Source: Ahrensia sp. (GTDB lineage Bacteria > Pseudomonadota > Alphaproteobacteria > Rhizobiales > Rhizobiaceae). Taken from it: 64,000 bases of DNA. The translations under genes and the position numbers were made by a program. The DNA is taken from contig PAKZ01000032.1 in the NCBI GenBank assembly GCA_002706335.1, forward strand, positions 1-64,000. Reading direction: 5' to 3'. Position 1 is the first letter of the stretch. Each line of letters opens with the position of its first letter. Positions 7,621 through 16,031 of this stretch are shown here, piece by piece. Below the pieces are notes generated by a model. The model worked only from the letters and a program-made list of their open reading frames with translations, was not told the DNA's origin and made no database searches.

Positions 7621-8619
7621 ATGAACAACGCACCGGCGCACCAGCGGACTGTGATCTTCTATCTCCAGCCCGAATTCACCATGCTCGCCTTTTGCGCCGC
7701 GATTGAGCCGTTGCGCAGCGCCAACCTCATTCTCGGCTTTGACGCATACAAGTGGCGACTGGTCTCCAGGACAGGCGAGCCGGTCGCCGCGTCGAACGGC
7801 ATAGAACTCCGCGTCGACACCTCGATCGAGGATGAGCGCAAGTTGATGCTCGGCCAGCACCGCCCCTCATTCCTTTTCGTCTGCGGCGGCCTCAATATCG
7901 AGCGGTATCATACCAAATCCCTGTCGGCCTGGCTGCGCGAGGAATACAATCGCGGCGTCAAGATCGGCGGCCTTTGCACCGCAGCCTACTCGCTCGGTGC
8001 CGCCGGACTGCTGAACGACAAGCGCTGCGCCATCCATTGGGAAAACCTGCCCGGCTTCCAGGAAGCCTTCCCGCAGGTAAGCGTCTATTCCGACCTCTTC
8101 GAAATCGATGGCAACATCTACACTTGCGCCGGCGGAACCGCCACGCTCGACATGATGCTGTCGATCATCTCGGACGATTTCGATGACGCGACCGTCAACC
8201 GGATCTGCGAAATGGTCCTGACCGACCGCGTCCGCAATCCCACCGACCGCCAGCGCCTGCCGCTGCGCGCCCGCCTCGGCGTGCAGAACCCGAAAGTGCT
8301 GACCATCATTGAACTGATGGAAGCCAATTTGTCCGAGCCGCTGTCGCTGGTCGAGATCGCCGATCATGTCGGTCTGTCGCGCCGCCAGATCGAGCGTCTG
8401 TTCCGCCAGGAAATGGGCCGTTCGCCGGCGCGTTATTATCTGGAGATCCGGCTCGACCGCGCTCGTCACCTGCTGATCCAGTCTTCCATGCCGGTCGTGG
8501 AGGTCGCCATCGCCTGCGGCTTCGTCTCCGCCTCGCATTTCTCGAAATGCTACCGCGAGATCTACAACAAGTCGCCGCAGCAGGAACGCGCCGATCGCAA
8601 GCAACTTCTGGTGGCCTGA
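7621..8619 (+). CDS. GlxA-family AraC-type regulator, GbdR-like
   Basis: A 332-residue regulator with an N-terminal DJ-1/PfpI-like sensor domain and two C-terminal AraC helix-turn-helix motifs. Sensor hallmarks are IFYLQPEFTMLAF near the start, FVCGGLNIERY, the nucleophile-elbow-like GGLCTAAYSLG and AIHWENLPGFQEAF. The DNA-binding part begins near LLSLVEIADH-type residues (EPLSLVEIADHVGLSRRQIERLF) and ends with CGFVSASHFSKCYRE. Proteins of this build include GbdR, the glycine betaine and dimethylglycine sensor of Pseudomonas. Lying between a corrinoid/folate module and dimethylglycine and sarcosine oxidation genes, it is a reasonable candidate sensor for betaine breakdown. The ATG at 7621 fits the domain start and follows GGGTGG. 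Confidence 0.82.
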   Translation: MNNAPAHQRTVIFYLQPEFTMLAFCAAIEPLRSANLILGFDAYKWRLVSRTGEPVAASNGIELRVDTSIEDERKLMLGQHRPSFLFVCGGLNIERYHTKSLSAWLREEYNRGVKIGGLCTAAYSLGAAGLLNDKRCAIHWENLPGFQEAFPQVSVYSDLFEIDGNIYTCAGGTATLDMMLSIISDDFDDATVNRICEMVLTDRVRNPTDRQRLPLRARLGVQNPKVLTIIELMEANLSEPLSLVEIADHVGLSRRQIERLFRQEMGRSPARYYLEIRLDRARHLLIQSSMPVVEVAIACGFVSASHFSKCYREIYNKSPQQERADRKQLLVA

Positions 8620-8704
8620 TCAAAAACGGCTCGTCGTTCCGAGATCGCATCGCACGGCCCGAAACATAGGAACGGTGACAAGCCGAACCGGATGCTGATC
8701 CGCT

Positions 8705-9526
8705 CTACGGATTGACTTCGTCGAACTGCCAGCCGCGCTGCTGCCAGATCTTCTCACCGATCAGGCAGTCATAGGGTTCTTCGAGAACGAACTGCGCCGG
8801 TATGACTTTCGACGCAGGCGTCTCCGCCGCGCCGATCTCCAGCACCAGCTTGCGCCGCACAGCCTCGGCGAACTGCTCCCAGTCATTCACAGGTACCATG
8901 AAGGCCCCGGGGCCGCCGATCACGCATTTCGTGTAGTAGCGATCCAGATCGTCGATATGGAATTGCGAGGCAAAGCCGTCGCGCGTCATCATAGGCAGAC
9001 CGTTGATGGTGATACCTTGCTCTATCGCCGCGTCGCGTGCCTCGGTCACCGGAATGCCTTGATTGTTCGGACCGTCGCCGGAAATGTCGATCACATGCCG
9101 GTCGGCCCGATAGGGCACGGTCGCGAGCAGTTCCGCGCCGTGGCCGATCGCGCCCGAAATCGAGGTTCGCCGCTGCCCGTAGCTGCGATCCGCCAGCAGC
9201 GTCGCCGCCACGGCATCGGCATCGGCCTGGCTCTCGATGATAGTCCAGGCGATGATCTCGCGGGCATGGCTGTTGTTGGCCCATTCGAACAGCGTCACCG
9301 CGATGCGCCGATAGGCGCCCTGCTCTATCGCGCGTAACACTTCCTGGCTTGCAATTGCCGCCGCATAGCCTTCGCGCTGGATCCGAAGTTCCTCGAGCGA
9401 CATCGAACGCGACACGTCGACCGCAAGCACAAGCGCAATGTCCACCCGCTCTTGAGCCTTTGCCGGAAACCCGACGGCCATCAAAGCGGCAAGGATTACC
9501 GGCGGAAGATATCCGGCTGTTCGCAT
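8705..9526 (-). CDS. Secreted DUF1194 protein with VWA-like fold
   Basis: A 273-residue protein with an N-terminal signal peptide (hydrophobic core PPVILAALMAVGF, cleavage near AKA-Q) and the DUF1194 von Willebrand factor A-like domain. The metal-ion-dependent adhesion motif DVSRSMS follows at about residues 38-44, and ISGDGPNNQG supplies another conserved loop. VWA domains bind protein ligands through a divalent metal, so a periplasmic or surface binding role is likely, partner unknown. It is downstream of the GT29-like gene on the same strand, 84 bases apart; no functional link is evident. Confidence 0.8.
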   Translation of the reverse strand: MRTAGYLPPVILAALMAVGFPAKAQERVDIALVLAVDVSRSMSLEELRIQREGYAAAIASQEVLRAIEQGAYRRIAVTLFEWANNSHAREIIAWTIIESQADADAVAATLLADRSYGQRRTSISGAIGHGAELLATVPYRADRHVIDISGDGPNNQGIPVTEARDAAIEQGITINGLPMMTRDGFASQFHIDDLDRYYTKCVIGGPGAFMVPVNDWEQFAEAVRRKLVLEIGAAETPASKVIPAQFVLEEPYDCLIGEKIWQQRGWQFDEVNP

Positions 9527-9610
9527 GGCGCCATGATAAGCGAATTTCGCATGGCGGTATATGCGGATTGGTCAATTCACGAAAATGTCAGTTACACCAC
9601 GGGGAAGCAG

Positions 9611-10240
9611 TCAGAACCGGCCGTTCCGGATGTGGTTCAGGAGCCGCCTCGCCTGCAATTGCATAATCACCAAGGGTGGCTGGCGCACTGCATCGCCACC
9701 CTTGGAGCAATAGCGCACGCGTTCTCCGTCGGCGAGCTCTCTCATCCAGCGACCCTCGATGTCCCAGAGATGCATGTGGTCCCCCTGGTGGGTAAAGCCA
9801 AACAGCTGGATGTCGGCGTCGCTGTTGTCCAGGACATATCGCAACGTCAGCGCACCGATAGATGGAATGATACGGACTGTGTCGTCGGGTGCATGACGCA
9901 GCAGATCGGCGCTCGCCCTTTTGTAGGTTTCGGGAAAAAGATAAACGATCGGGCGCCCAACCCGTTCATCATCAGTGTCGAGCCTCTTGTAGAGCCAGTA
10001 TTCGCGCGCTGAGCGGACCGAGAGTGGATTGATCGGGGAGCCAATCCGACCAAAGTTTCTTGCCCTGACGATATCATTGATCGCCAGAACATCCGTGCGC
10101 GTGCCGGCCACCCCGCACAACTGCGCACGGTTCATCCGAACAACCACGTCCGCCTTGTCGATCTCGCCCGCGGCGACGGACGAGACGGGTCCGTTGCCGA
10201 CGAGCGCGACCGTTTTGGCATTCTCGATAAGCGCGGACAT
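9611..10240 (-). CDS. Glycosyltransferase family 29 (sialyltransferase-like) protein
   Basis: A compact 209-residue protein whose N-terminus resembles the sialylmotif L of GT29: VALVGNGPV, then EIDKADVVVRMNRA. A sialylmotif-S-like block follows (PSIGALTLRYVLDNSDADIQLFGF), with HxxDIEGR-type residues near the C-terminus. Eukaryotic sialyltransferases transfer sialic acid from CMP-Neu5Ac; bacterial GT29 members are uncommon and mostly uncharacterised, so donor and acceptor are unknown. There is no signal anchor. The start at 10240 has GGGGAAG ahead, better than the upstream extension. No CMP-sialate or capsule gene is nearby, so it looks like an isolated gene. Confidence 0.72.
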   Translation of the reverse strand: MSALIENAKTVALVGNGPVSSVAAGEIDKADVVVRMNRAQLCGVAGTRTDVLAINDIVRARNFGRIGSPINPLSVRSAREYWLYKRLDTDDERVGRPIVYLFPETYKRASADLLRHAPDDTVRIIPSIGALTLRYVLDNSDADIQLFGFTHQGDHMHLWDIEGRWMRELADGERVRYCSKGGDAVRQPPLVIMQLQARRLLNHIRNGRF

Positions 10241-10335
10241 GACGACTTCCCCTGCCGGTCTCGAATTTATGCCATTCGACCGGCGCCCGGGCAACTACCG
10301 CGCATAATGGATAATCGTCAACCTATTGATCCGGA

Positions 10336-12897
10336 TCAGCTTCTCGGCTTGAGATTCTCCGGGTCATAGAGCGGCGTATAGCCGACGGCAGCCACCTCGA
10401 CCGGGTAGGTCTCAGAGAAGTACTCGACATTCAGCTTGCGGCCGATCTGGCAGTAGTCCCACGGCAGATAGGCGAGCGCGATGTTCTTGCCGATCGTCGG
10501 GCCGAACGCGACAGAGGTCGTGTAAGAGATACGGCCGAGCTCGTCGGTGAGCGTCTTGCCGGTCTCCGGGTCCATGACCGGCATGGCGCCTACCGGATAG
10601 CGCTTCACGCCGTCCTTGTCGGTGTTTTCGGTCATTATCAACGTGCAGAGCATGGCCGGCTGGTGATCCCGCGACTTGTATTCCAGATGCTTCGCCTTGC
10701 CGCGGAAATCAGCTTCCTTGACCTTCGGGCGCGCCAGATCGCTTTCGATCAGGTTGTACTGTGTCAGCAGATCGGCGTTCTGAAGGCGCAGGCTCTTTTC
10801 CATGCGGCGCGAATTCGCATAGGTCTCGACGCCGAATGCCATCACGCCGGTCTCGCGCAGCGCGTCCCACACGGCCAGACCGTCCTCGTATTTCATATGC
10901 AGTTCCCAGCCCTGCTCGCCGACATAGGAAAGTCGGAACGCGGTCACGGTCTTGCCGGCAATCTCGATCGGCTTGATCGCGGCGAAGGGGAAGTTTTCCG
11001 GATCGAGCCCCGCAGGATCGGCGACCACTTTTTTCAGCGTCTCGCGGGCGTTCGGACCCCAGATGCCGATTGTCGTGTACATCTCGGTTACATCGGTAAC
11101 CGTGACGTCGAATCCCTTGTCCTCGGCGACCCGCTTCACATAGTTGAAGTCTCGCGGGCCGGCATCCGCGCCATCTACGACCCGGCAGCGATCTTCCATT
11201 CGGATCACGGTCAGGTCGGCCCGCACCATCCCCTCGTCATCGAGGAAGTGCGTATAGATGCCCTTGCCGATATTGTTGTCGCCGCCGATCTTCGCCGCGC
11301 ACAGCCATTCCATCAGCGCCACATGATCCGGCCCCTCGATGTCGAACATGTAGAAGTGGCCGAGATTGACGATGCCGCAATCCTCGCTCATCGCCAGATG
11401 CTCGGCGTTCGAGACGCGCCAGAAATGGCGGCTGTCCCATTCGTTCTCGCGCACCGGTACCCTGTCGCCGTATTTCTCGAGCAGGTGCTCGTTGGCTGCG
11501 TAGCCATGCGCGCGCTCCCAGCCGCCGAGTTCCATGAAGTAGCCGCCAAGTTCCTTCTCGCGCTCGTAGAAGGGCGAACGCTTGATGTTGCGGCTCGATG
11601 CATAGGGTTCGCGCGGATGGACCGCGGGGAAGTAGATCTTCTGCGCCGCTTCGAAGCAGCGGTTCTCGATGAACTCTTCCGTCAACTGGTGCGGGTAGAA
11701 GCGCGAATAGTCGATCGAGTTGTGGTCGATCTCGGTGCGGCCGTCCGTCATCCAGTCGGCGATCAGCTTGCCGTAGCCGGGGCCGTCCTTGACCCAGATC
11801 GCGATGCAGTACCACAGACCGCGCACCTTCTGGCTCTCGCCGCACGAAGCGCCACCTGCTGCCGAAACCTGCAGAAGCCCGTTGAAGGAATGCCCCTCGT
11901 TGTAGCCGAGTTCGCCAAGGATCGGCGTCAGCTCCATGGCCCGTTCCAGGGGCTCGATGATTTGCTCCATGTCGAGATCGCGCTGCGAAGGCGAAAGCCG
12001 CGCCTCGTGCTTTTCAAGGATGTCGCGCGGATGGCACATCCGCGGGTTGGTCGTCTCGTAATAGCCCCACTCGATCTGGCCGCCCTCGGTGGTCTTCGGA
12101 TCGCCCGTGTCACGCATATAGGCGGAATTGCCCTGGTCACGCAGCAGCGGGAAGCCGATGTCCTTGCCGGTGCCCTCGAATTCGTTATACGGCCCGAAGA
12201 AGGTCAGCGGATGATCGACCGGCATCACCGGCAGGTCCTCGCCCACCATCTCGGCGATCAACCTGCCCCAGAGGCCGGCACAGACGATGACATGGTCGGC
12301 CATGATGGTGCCGCGATGGGTTACGACGCCCTTGATGTGGCCGTTCTCGACTATCAGCGACTGGGCCGGCGTGTTGCCGAAGACCTTCAGCTTGCCGGAC
12401 TTCTCGGCGGCGTCGACCAGCTTTCCGGCGACGGTTTGCGAACGCGGAATGACGAGGCCGGCGTCGGGATCGAACATGCCGCCCTGCACCATGTCTTCCT
12501 CGATCAGCGGAAACATCTCCTTGATCTCGGCCGGCGTCACGAGCCGCACATTGGTGCCGAAGGCCTTTCCGGAAGTAACCTTGCGCTTGATCTCCTCCAT
12601 CCATGTGTCGTCGCCAGTCCGAGCAACCTCGAGCCCGCCGACGCGCGCGTAGTGACCCATCTTCTCGAAGAAATCGATCGAGTACTGGGTCGTCCAGACC
12701 GAGAGATAGTCGTGGCTGGGCGTGTAGCAGAAATCCGAGGCATGTGCCGTCGAGCCGATGTCGGTTGGCACGCCGGACTTGTCTATGCCGACGATATCGT
12801 CCCAGCCGCGCTCGATCAGGTGATGGGCGACCGATGCGCCGACGATGCCGCCAAGGCCGATGATGACGACCTTCGCCTTTTCCGGAAATTGTGCCAT
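10336..12897 (-). CDS. Dimethylglycine dehydrogenase-like FAD/GcvT fusion
   Basis: An 853-residue flavoprotein with an N-terminal FAD-dependent DAO domain (VVIIGLGGIVGASVAHHLIERG) and a C-terminal GcvT-type folate-binding domain (about residues 430-850, with RLSYVGEQGWELH and LAYLPWDY). This layout is that of dimethylglycine or sarcosine dehydrogenases, which oxidise an N-methyl group and hand it to H4folate as 5,10-methylene-H4folate. A His in GSTAHASDFCY could be the covalent FAD site, as in rat DMGDH, but I cannot confirm it. The start at 12897 begins right before the Rossmann motif. Placed between a GbdR-like regulator and sarcosine oxidase, it fits the middle step of betaine demethylation. 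Other N-methyl substrates are possible. Confidence 0.82.
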   Translation of the reverse strand: MAQFPEKAKVVIIGLGGIVGASVAHHLIERGWDDIVGIDKSGVPTDIGSTAHASDFCYTPSHDYLSVWTTQYSIDFFEKMGHYARVGGLEVARTGDDTWMEEIKRKVTSGKAFGTNVRLVTPAEIKEMFPLIEEDMVQGGMFDPDAGLVIPRSQTVAGKLVDAAEKSGKLKVFGNTPAQSLIVENGHIKGVVTHRGTIMADHVIVCAGLWGRLIAEMVGEDLPVMPVDHPLTFFGPYNEFEGTGKDIGFPLLRDQGNSAYMRDTGDPKTTEGGQIEWGYYETTNPRMCHPRDILEKHEARLSPSQRDLDMEQIIEPLERAMELTPILGELGYNEGHSFNGLLQVSAAGGASCGESQKVRGLWYCIAIWVKDGPGYGKLIADWMTDGRTEIDHNSIDYSRFYPHQLTEEFIENRCFEAAQKIYFPAVHPREPYASSRNIKRSPFYEREKELGGYFMELGGWERAHGYAANEHLLEKYGDRVPVRENEWDSRHFWRVSNAEHLAMSEDCGIVNLGHFYMFDIEGPDHVALMEWLCAAKIGGDNNIGKGIYTHFLDDEGMVRADLTVIRMEDRCRVVDGADAGPRDFNYVKRVAEDKGFDVTVTDVTEMYTTIGIWGPNARETLKKVVADPAGLDPENFPFAAIKPIEIAGKTVTAFRLSYVGEQGWELHMKYEDGLAVWDALRETGVMAFGVETYANSRRMEKSLRLQNADLLTQYNLIESDLARPKVKEADFRGKAKHLEYKSRDHQPAMLCTLIMTENTDKDGVKRYPVGAMPVMDPETGKTLTDELGRISYTTSVAFGPTIGKNIALAYLPWDYCQIGRKLNVEYFSETYPVEVAAVGYTPLYDPENLKPRS

Positions 12898-13010
12898 GCC
12901 CTGCCACTCCAAGGTAAGAATATCGGCGGACTATAGGGCGGCGGGCCCATGGTTTTGCAGCCTGTTTGCGACATCGCCAAAACGCCGCGCGACGGCACCG
13001 GTCCGCAAAG

Positions 13011-13039
13011 AAAAAACCGGCGGCCGCAAGGACCGCCGG
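13011..13039 (-). terminator. Intrinsic terminator after the small secreted-protein gene
   Basis: On the minus strand, CCGGCGG and CCGCCGG form a 7-bp GC stem around a 9-base loop, followed at once by six T residues (seen as AAAAAA at 13011-13016 on the plus strand). It lies 37 bases past the stop of the gene at 13076-13360 and separates it from the dimethylglycine dehydrogenase-like gene. Confidence 0.85.
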
Positions 13040-13075
13040 TCAACTGCCGGAACAGGGTCGGACAGGCCCTTGGGC

Positions 13076-13360
13076 CTATTTCACGACCGCTTCGCCATTG
13101 ATGATTTCGACACCCTCCGCACCGGCGAGTGCCGCCTTGTTTCCACTGGGCAGCGTCAGGAAACAGCCGCTGTTGCAGAAGGTGAGCGTCTCGCCCCCCG
13201 CAATCGCAAGCTCATTCTTGACGCCGCCCTCGGTGACGATGACGGTGTAGCTTTCGGTGTCCTTGTTGGTCAGCTGCGCAGCACCTGCCCCTTCCGTGAT
13301 GGCAAGGAAGGTGGCGACTGCTGCCGAAAGCCGGCTGGCTTTGTTATGATGACGCCGCAT
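13076..13360 (-). CDS. Small secreted protein of unknown function
   Basis: A 94-residue protein with a basic N-terminus (MRRHHNKASR), a hydrophobic core and a likely signal-peptide cleavage after GAGAA. The mature part is about 65 residues, has two cysteines close together (FCNSGCFLTLPSG) that could form a disulfide, and a C-terminal VEIINGEAVVK. I do not recognise a named family. The gene stands alone with its own terminator, between the dimethylglycine dehydrogenase-like gene and the MscS gene on the same strand, which suggests a separate transcript. Confidence 0.7.
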   Translation of the reverse strand: MRRHHNKASRLSAAVATFLAITEGAGAAQLTNKDTESYTVIVTEGGVKNELAIAGGETLTFCNSGCFLTLPSGNKAALAGAEGVEIINGEAVVK

Positions 13361-13456
13361 CGCAGCGCCTCCTTTCTTTCTTGCGGGTCCATGCCCGCCA
13401 CTTGTCCCTTTTATCGTACTTTGCGCATGAACCGAAACTGAACGCGCAAATCTCCG

Positions 13457-15862
13457 TCACTCCTCGTCACGACGGGCCCGCCGATCGGCCGCGATCGTGC
13501 CGAAATCCAGGTCAGCCGTGCTTTCGGCGACCACCGCACCGTCCTTGTCGACAACCTTGAGATTGACGTCGCGTTGCGGGAACGGAATCTCGATACCGGC
13601 GGCTTCGAAACGCTCGAAAAGGGCGAAGCGTATTTCGGTGCCGACGGTAAGGATATTGCCAATATCGGCGAGATAACCCCGCAACTCGAAGTTCAGGGAC
13701 GAATCGCCGAAATCCGCAAACACGACATAAGGTTCCGGATTACCGAGGATGAGCGGGTGATCCTCGGCGATTCCTGTCAATATGTCGCGCACCTGCTTCG
13801 GATCGGACTTGTAGGAAACGCCGACGGGAATCTCGATCCGGCCAATTGTATTGCGATGCGTCCAGTTGCCGACGGCCGAGTTGATCAGTTCGGAATTGGG
13901 CAGGATCATTGTCTTGCGCTGGAAGGTCTCGATTTCGGTCGCGCGCACATTGATCGACTTGACCGTGCCGCTGATGCCGCCCGCCTCGATCCAGTCCCCG
14001 ACCTTGAAGGGGCGCTCGGCGAGCAGGATAAGCCCGGACACGAAATTCGAGACAATGTTTTGCAGGCCGAAGCCGATACCGAGCGACAGCGCACCCGCAA
14101 CCAGCGCAAGCTGTGAAAGGTCGATGCCCGCCGCCGCCACGCCGACCAGCGCAGCAAGCGTCACGCCGGCATAGCCGATTGCGGTGCGAACCGAATTGCG
14201 CACCCCGGTATCGATGCGGCTGCGCGTCAGTACATCCTTGTCGAGCCACCGCTGGATGAGCTTCGTCATCCAGAACCCGACAATGAAGACGAAAATGCCG
14301 GCTATGATCCCCGAGATAGAGATCGATATCGAGCCGATAGAGAACTCGTTTACGAATCCGAGCAGCCAGCCGCGGATGTCGGCCCATTTGAAGCCCCACA
14401 GCAGGAGCAATAGCGGCACGCCAACGAGCGCCAGCCCGAATGTGAAGAAGACTCCCGCGAAAAGCCCGAGCTGATCGATCGCCGTCTCGGACAGTTCGAA
14501 GGTGACCCGCAGCCACTTGCCGAAGCGCGAATGCAGCAATTCATTCTCGCGACTCATCTCGCGCGCCGCCAGATGGCCGATATAGAAGGTCACGGCGACA
14601 GCGCCGGTAATTACGATCTGCTTGGAGACGAAATCGGCAAACCCGATATAGCCCGCCGCCACCGCCACGATCAGCGCCAGGCCTGTTCCCCTGAGCAGGA
14701 AACGGACCACCCCCGGCCACGGCCGGTCAGGCTTGCCCTCCCCGCCGGGAAACGGTCGGACGAAATCGATCGCCAGAAGCGTCAGCCCGACGATGGTGCT
14801 GCTGACCAGGCTCTTGGCGACCGTTATCGGAAGCGAGTCCCCGACGACGCCGAGTATCTGCGTAATCACCTCGTCGGCAACGATCGTCACCGTCATGATC
14901 AAGACCAGCAGCTTCACCCTGCGCGCCGCCCTGCCCGTCACAGCGACCAGCCGCCACTGCGACAGGCGTGGCGCGAAGACGGCCTCGGACAGCTGCCAGG
15001 TCAGGTTGACGACGCCGATGCCAAGAAGCAGCGTCATCAGGATAAGGCCGATATCGCCGCGCAGCACCGAGAAATAATTGTAAAGCGCGTAGATGAAAAT
15101 GAAGAACAGCCACAGGCCGAGCGTCGGCAGCAGCGTGCCGAGGAAGCCCACCGACAGCCGCGAGAAATAGCCCGGATCCGTCGCCTCCGGATCGCGCCGG
15201 ATCAGCCGTCCGAGAAGCTTGCGGGCGAAGACCAGAAACAGCACTGCCGCCATCAGCGCCAGCGTCGTCGCTGCAAGGAACGGGCCCGGCTTGAAGCGCC
15301 AGACGAAACTCGCCCAGGATCCCACCTTGTCGGCGAAATCAGCCGTGCGGACCTTCAAATCGGCTATCAGGTCGCTGCCGAAGGCCGCGGTCACGTCGTA
15401 GCGGCGCGACAGCGTCGTCGCAAACAGGTCGCGCCTCGCCTCCGATATCTCGTTTTCGAGCCGGCGGGACCGGACGGACATGTCCTCCAACTGCCCGATC
15501 AGCGAATTGATCAGGGCCCGTTCCTCGGTCAGCGCGACCCGCTGCTGCTGCAGGGCATCGGGCTCGCCGCCCTGCTCCAGCGCCGGCCCCAGTTGCTCCA
15601 GCCGTGCATGGATCTCGGTCAGACGTGGAGACAGCGCAACACCGGTCGACAGCAATTGCGAATCGACCGCCCGGACCCGGTCGTAGAGGCCCACCAGCGC
15701 ACTGTCGCTGCCTCGCGCTTCATCGAGCGCCTCTTCCACAAGCGTCAGTTCGCGATCGAAGCCCTTGACGGTGCTGGCCATCTCCTCCGTCACCTGCGTG
15801 AGGGCCGGCAAGGCGACCAGCAACGCAAGGGCGACAATCAGGAATTTCAGAAGCGGTTTCAT
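13457..15862 (-). CDS. Large mechanosensitive channel of the MscS family with DUF3772
   Basis: An 801-residue inner-membrane protein. The start at 15862 gives a clean signal peptide (MKPLLKFLIVALALLVALPALTQ is the leading segment, cleavage near ALT-Q). A periplasmic DUF3772-like coiled-coil region (about 25-200) follows, then roughly ten membrane segments and the MscS pore and beta domain: GFGLQNIVSNFVSGLILLAE, PFKVGDWIE and TMILPNSELINS. Such channels open on osmotic downshift and release solutes. It is divergent from soxB, so it shares an intergenic region with the sarcosine oxidase operon. The link to betaine (an osmolyte) is suggestive but unproven. Confidence 0.88.
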   Translation of the reverse strand: MKPLLKFLIVALALLVALPALTQVTEEMASTVKGFDRELTLVEEALDEARGSDSALVGLYDRVRAVDSQLLSTGVALSPRLTEIHARLEQLGPALEQGGEPDALQQQRVALTEERALINSLIGQLEDMSVRSRRLENEISEARRDLFATTLSRRYDVTAAFGSDLIADLKVRTADFADKVGSWASFVWRFKPGPFLAATTLALMAAVLFLVFARKLLGRLIRRDPEATDPGYFSRLSVGFLGTLLPTLGLWLFFIFIYALYNYFSVLRGDIGLILMTLLLGIGVVNLTWQLSEAVFAPRLSQWRLVAVTGRAARRVKLLVLIMTVTIVADEVITQILGVVGDSLPITVAKSLVSSTIVGLTLLAIDFVRPFPGGEGKPDRPWPGVVRFLLRGTGLALIVAVAAGYIGFADFVSKQIVITGAVAVTFYIGHLAAREMSRENELLHSRFGKWLRVTFELSETAIDQLGLFAGVFFTFGLALVGVPLLLLLWGFKWADIRGWLLGFVNEFSIGSISISISGIIAGIFVFIVGFWMTKLIQRWLDKDVLTRSRIDTGVRNSVRTAIGYAGVTLAALVGVAAAGIDLSQLALVAGALSLGIGFGLQNIVSNFVSGLILLAERPFKVGDWIEAGGISGTVKSINVRATEIETFQRKTMILPNSELINSAVGNWTHRNTIGRIEIPVGVSYKSDPKQVRDILTGIAEDHPLILGNPEPYVVFADFGDSSLNFELRGYLADIGNILTVGTEIRFALFERFEAAGIEIPFPQRDVNLKVVDKDGAVVAESTADLDFGTIAADRRARRDEE

Positions 15863-16031
15863 CGCTGGGCTGTTACCACAGTTGTCGAAAGCCAAGGAAC
15901 ATCTTTCCCTAAGGTCCGGCAAACCTTTGGTAAATGCGTCGCGAAAGGGAAACTTGACGGCGATATTTCCCGATGCAACGCAGGCGCTTGCGGGTTAGGT
16001 TGTGCCGATAGCGAGAGGGACGCGAAGACGG

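Noticed and set aside
10663-12936. Long plus-strand frame opposite the DMGDH-like gene
   Set aside because: Composition is that of an antisense shadow of a GC-rich gene and the minus-strand protein has clear domains.
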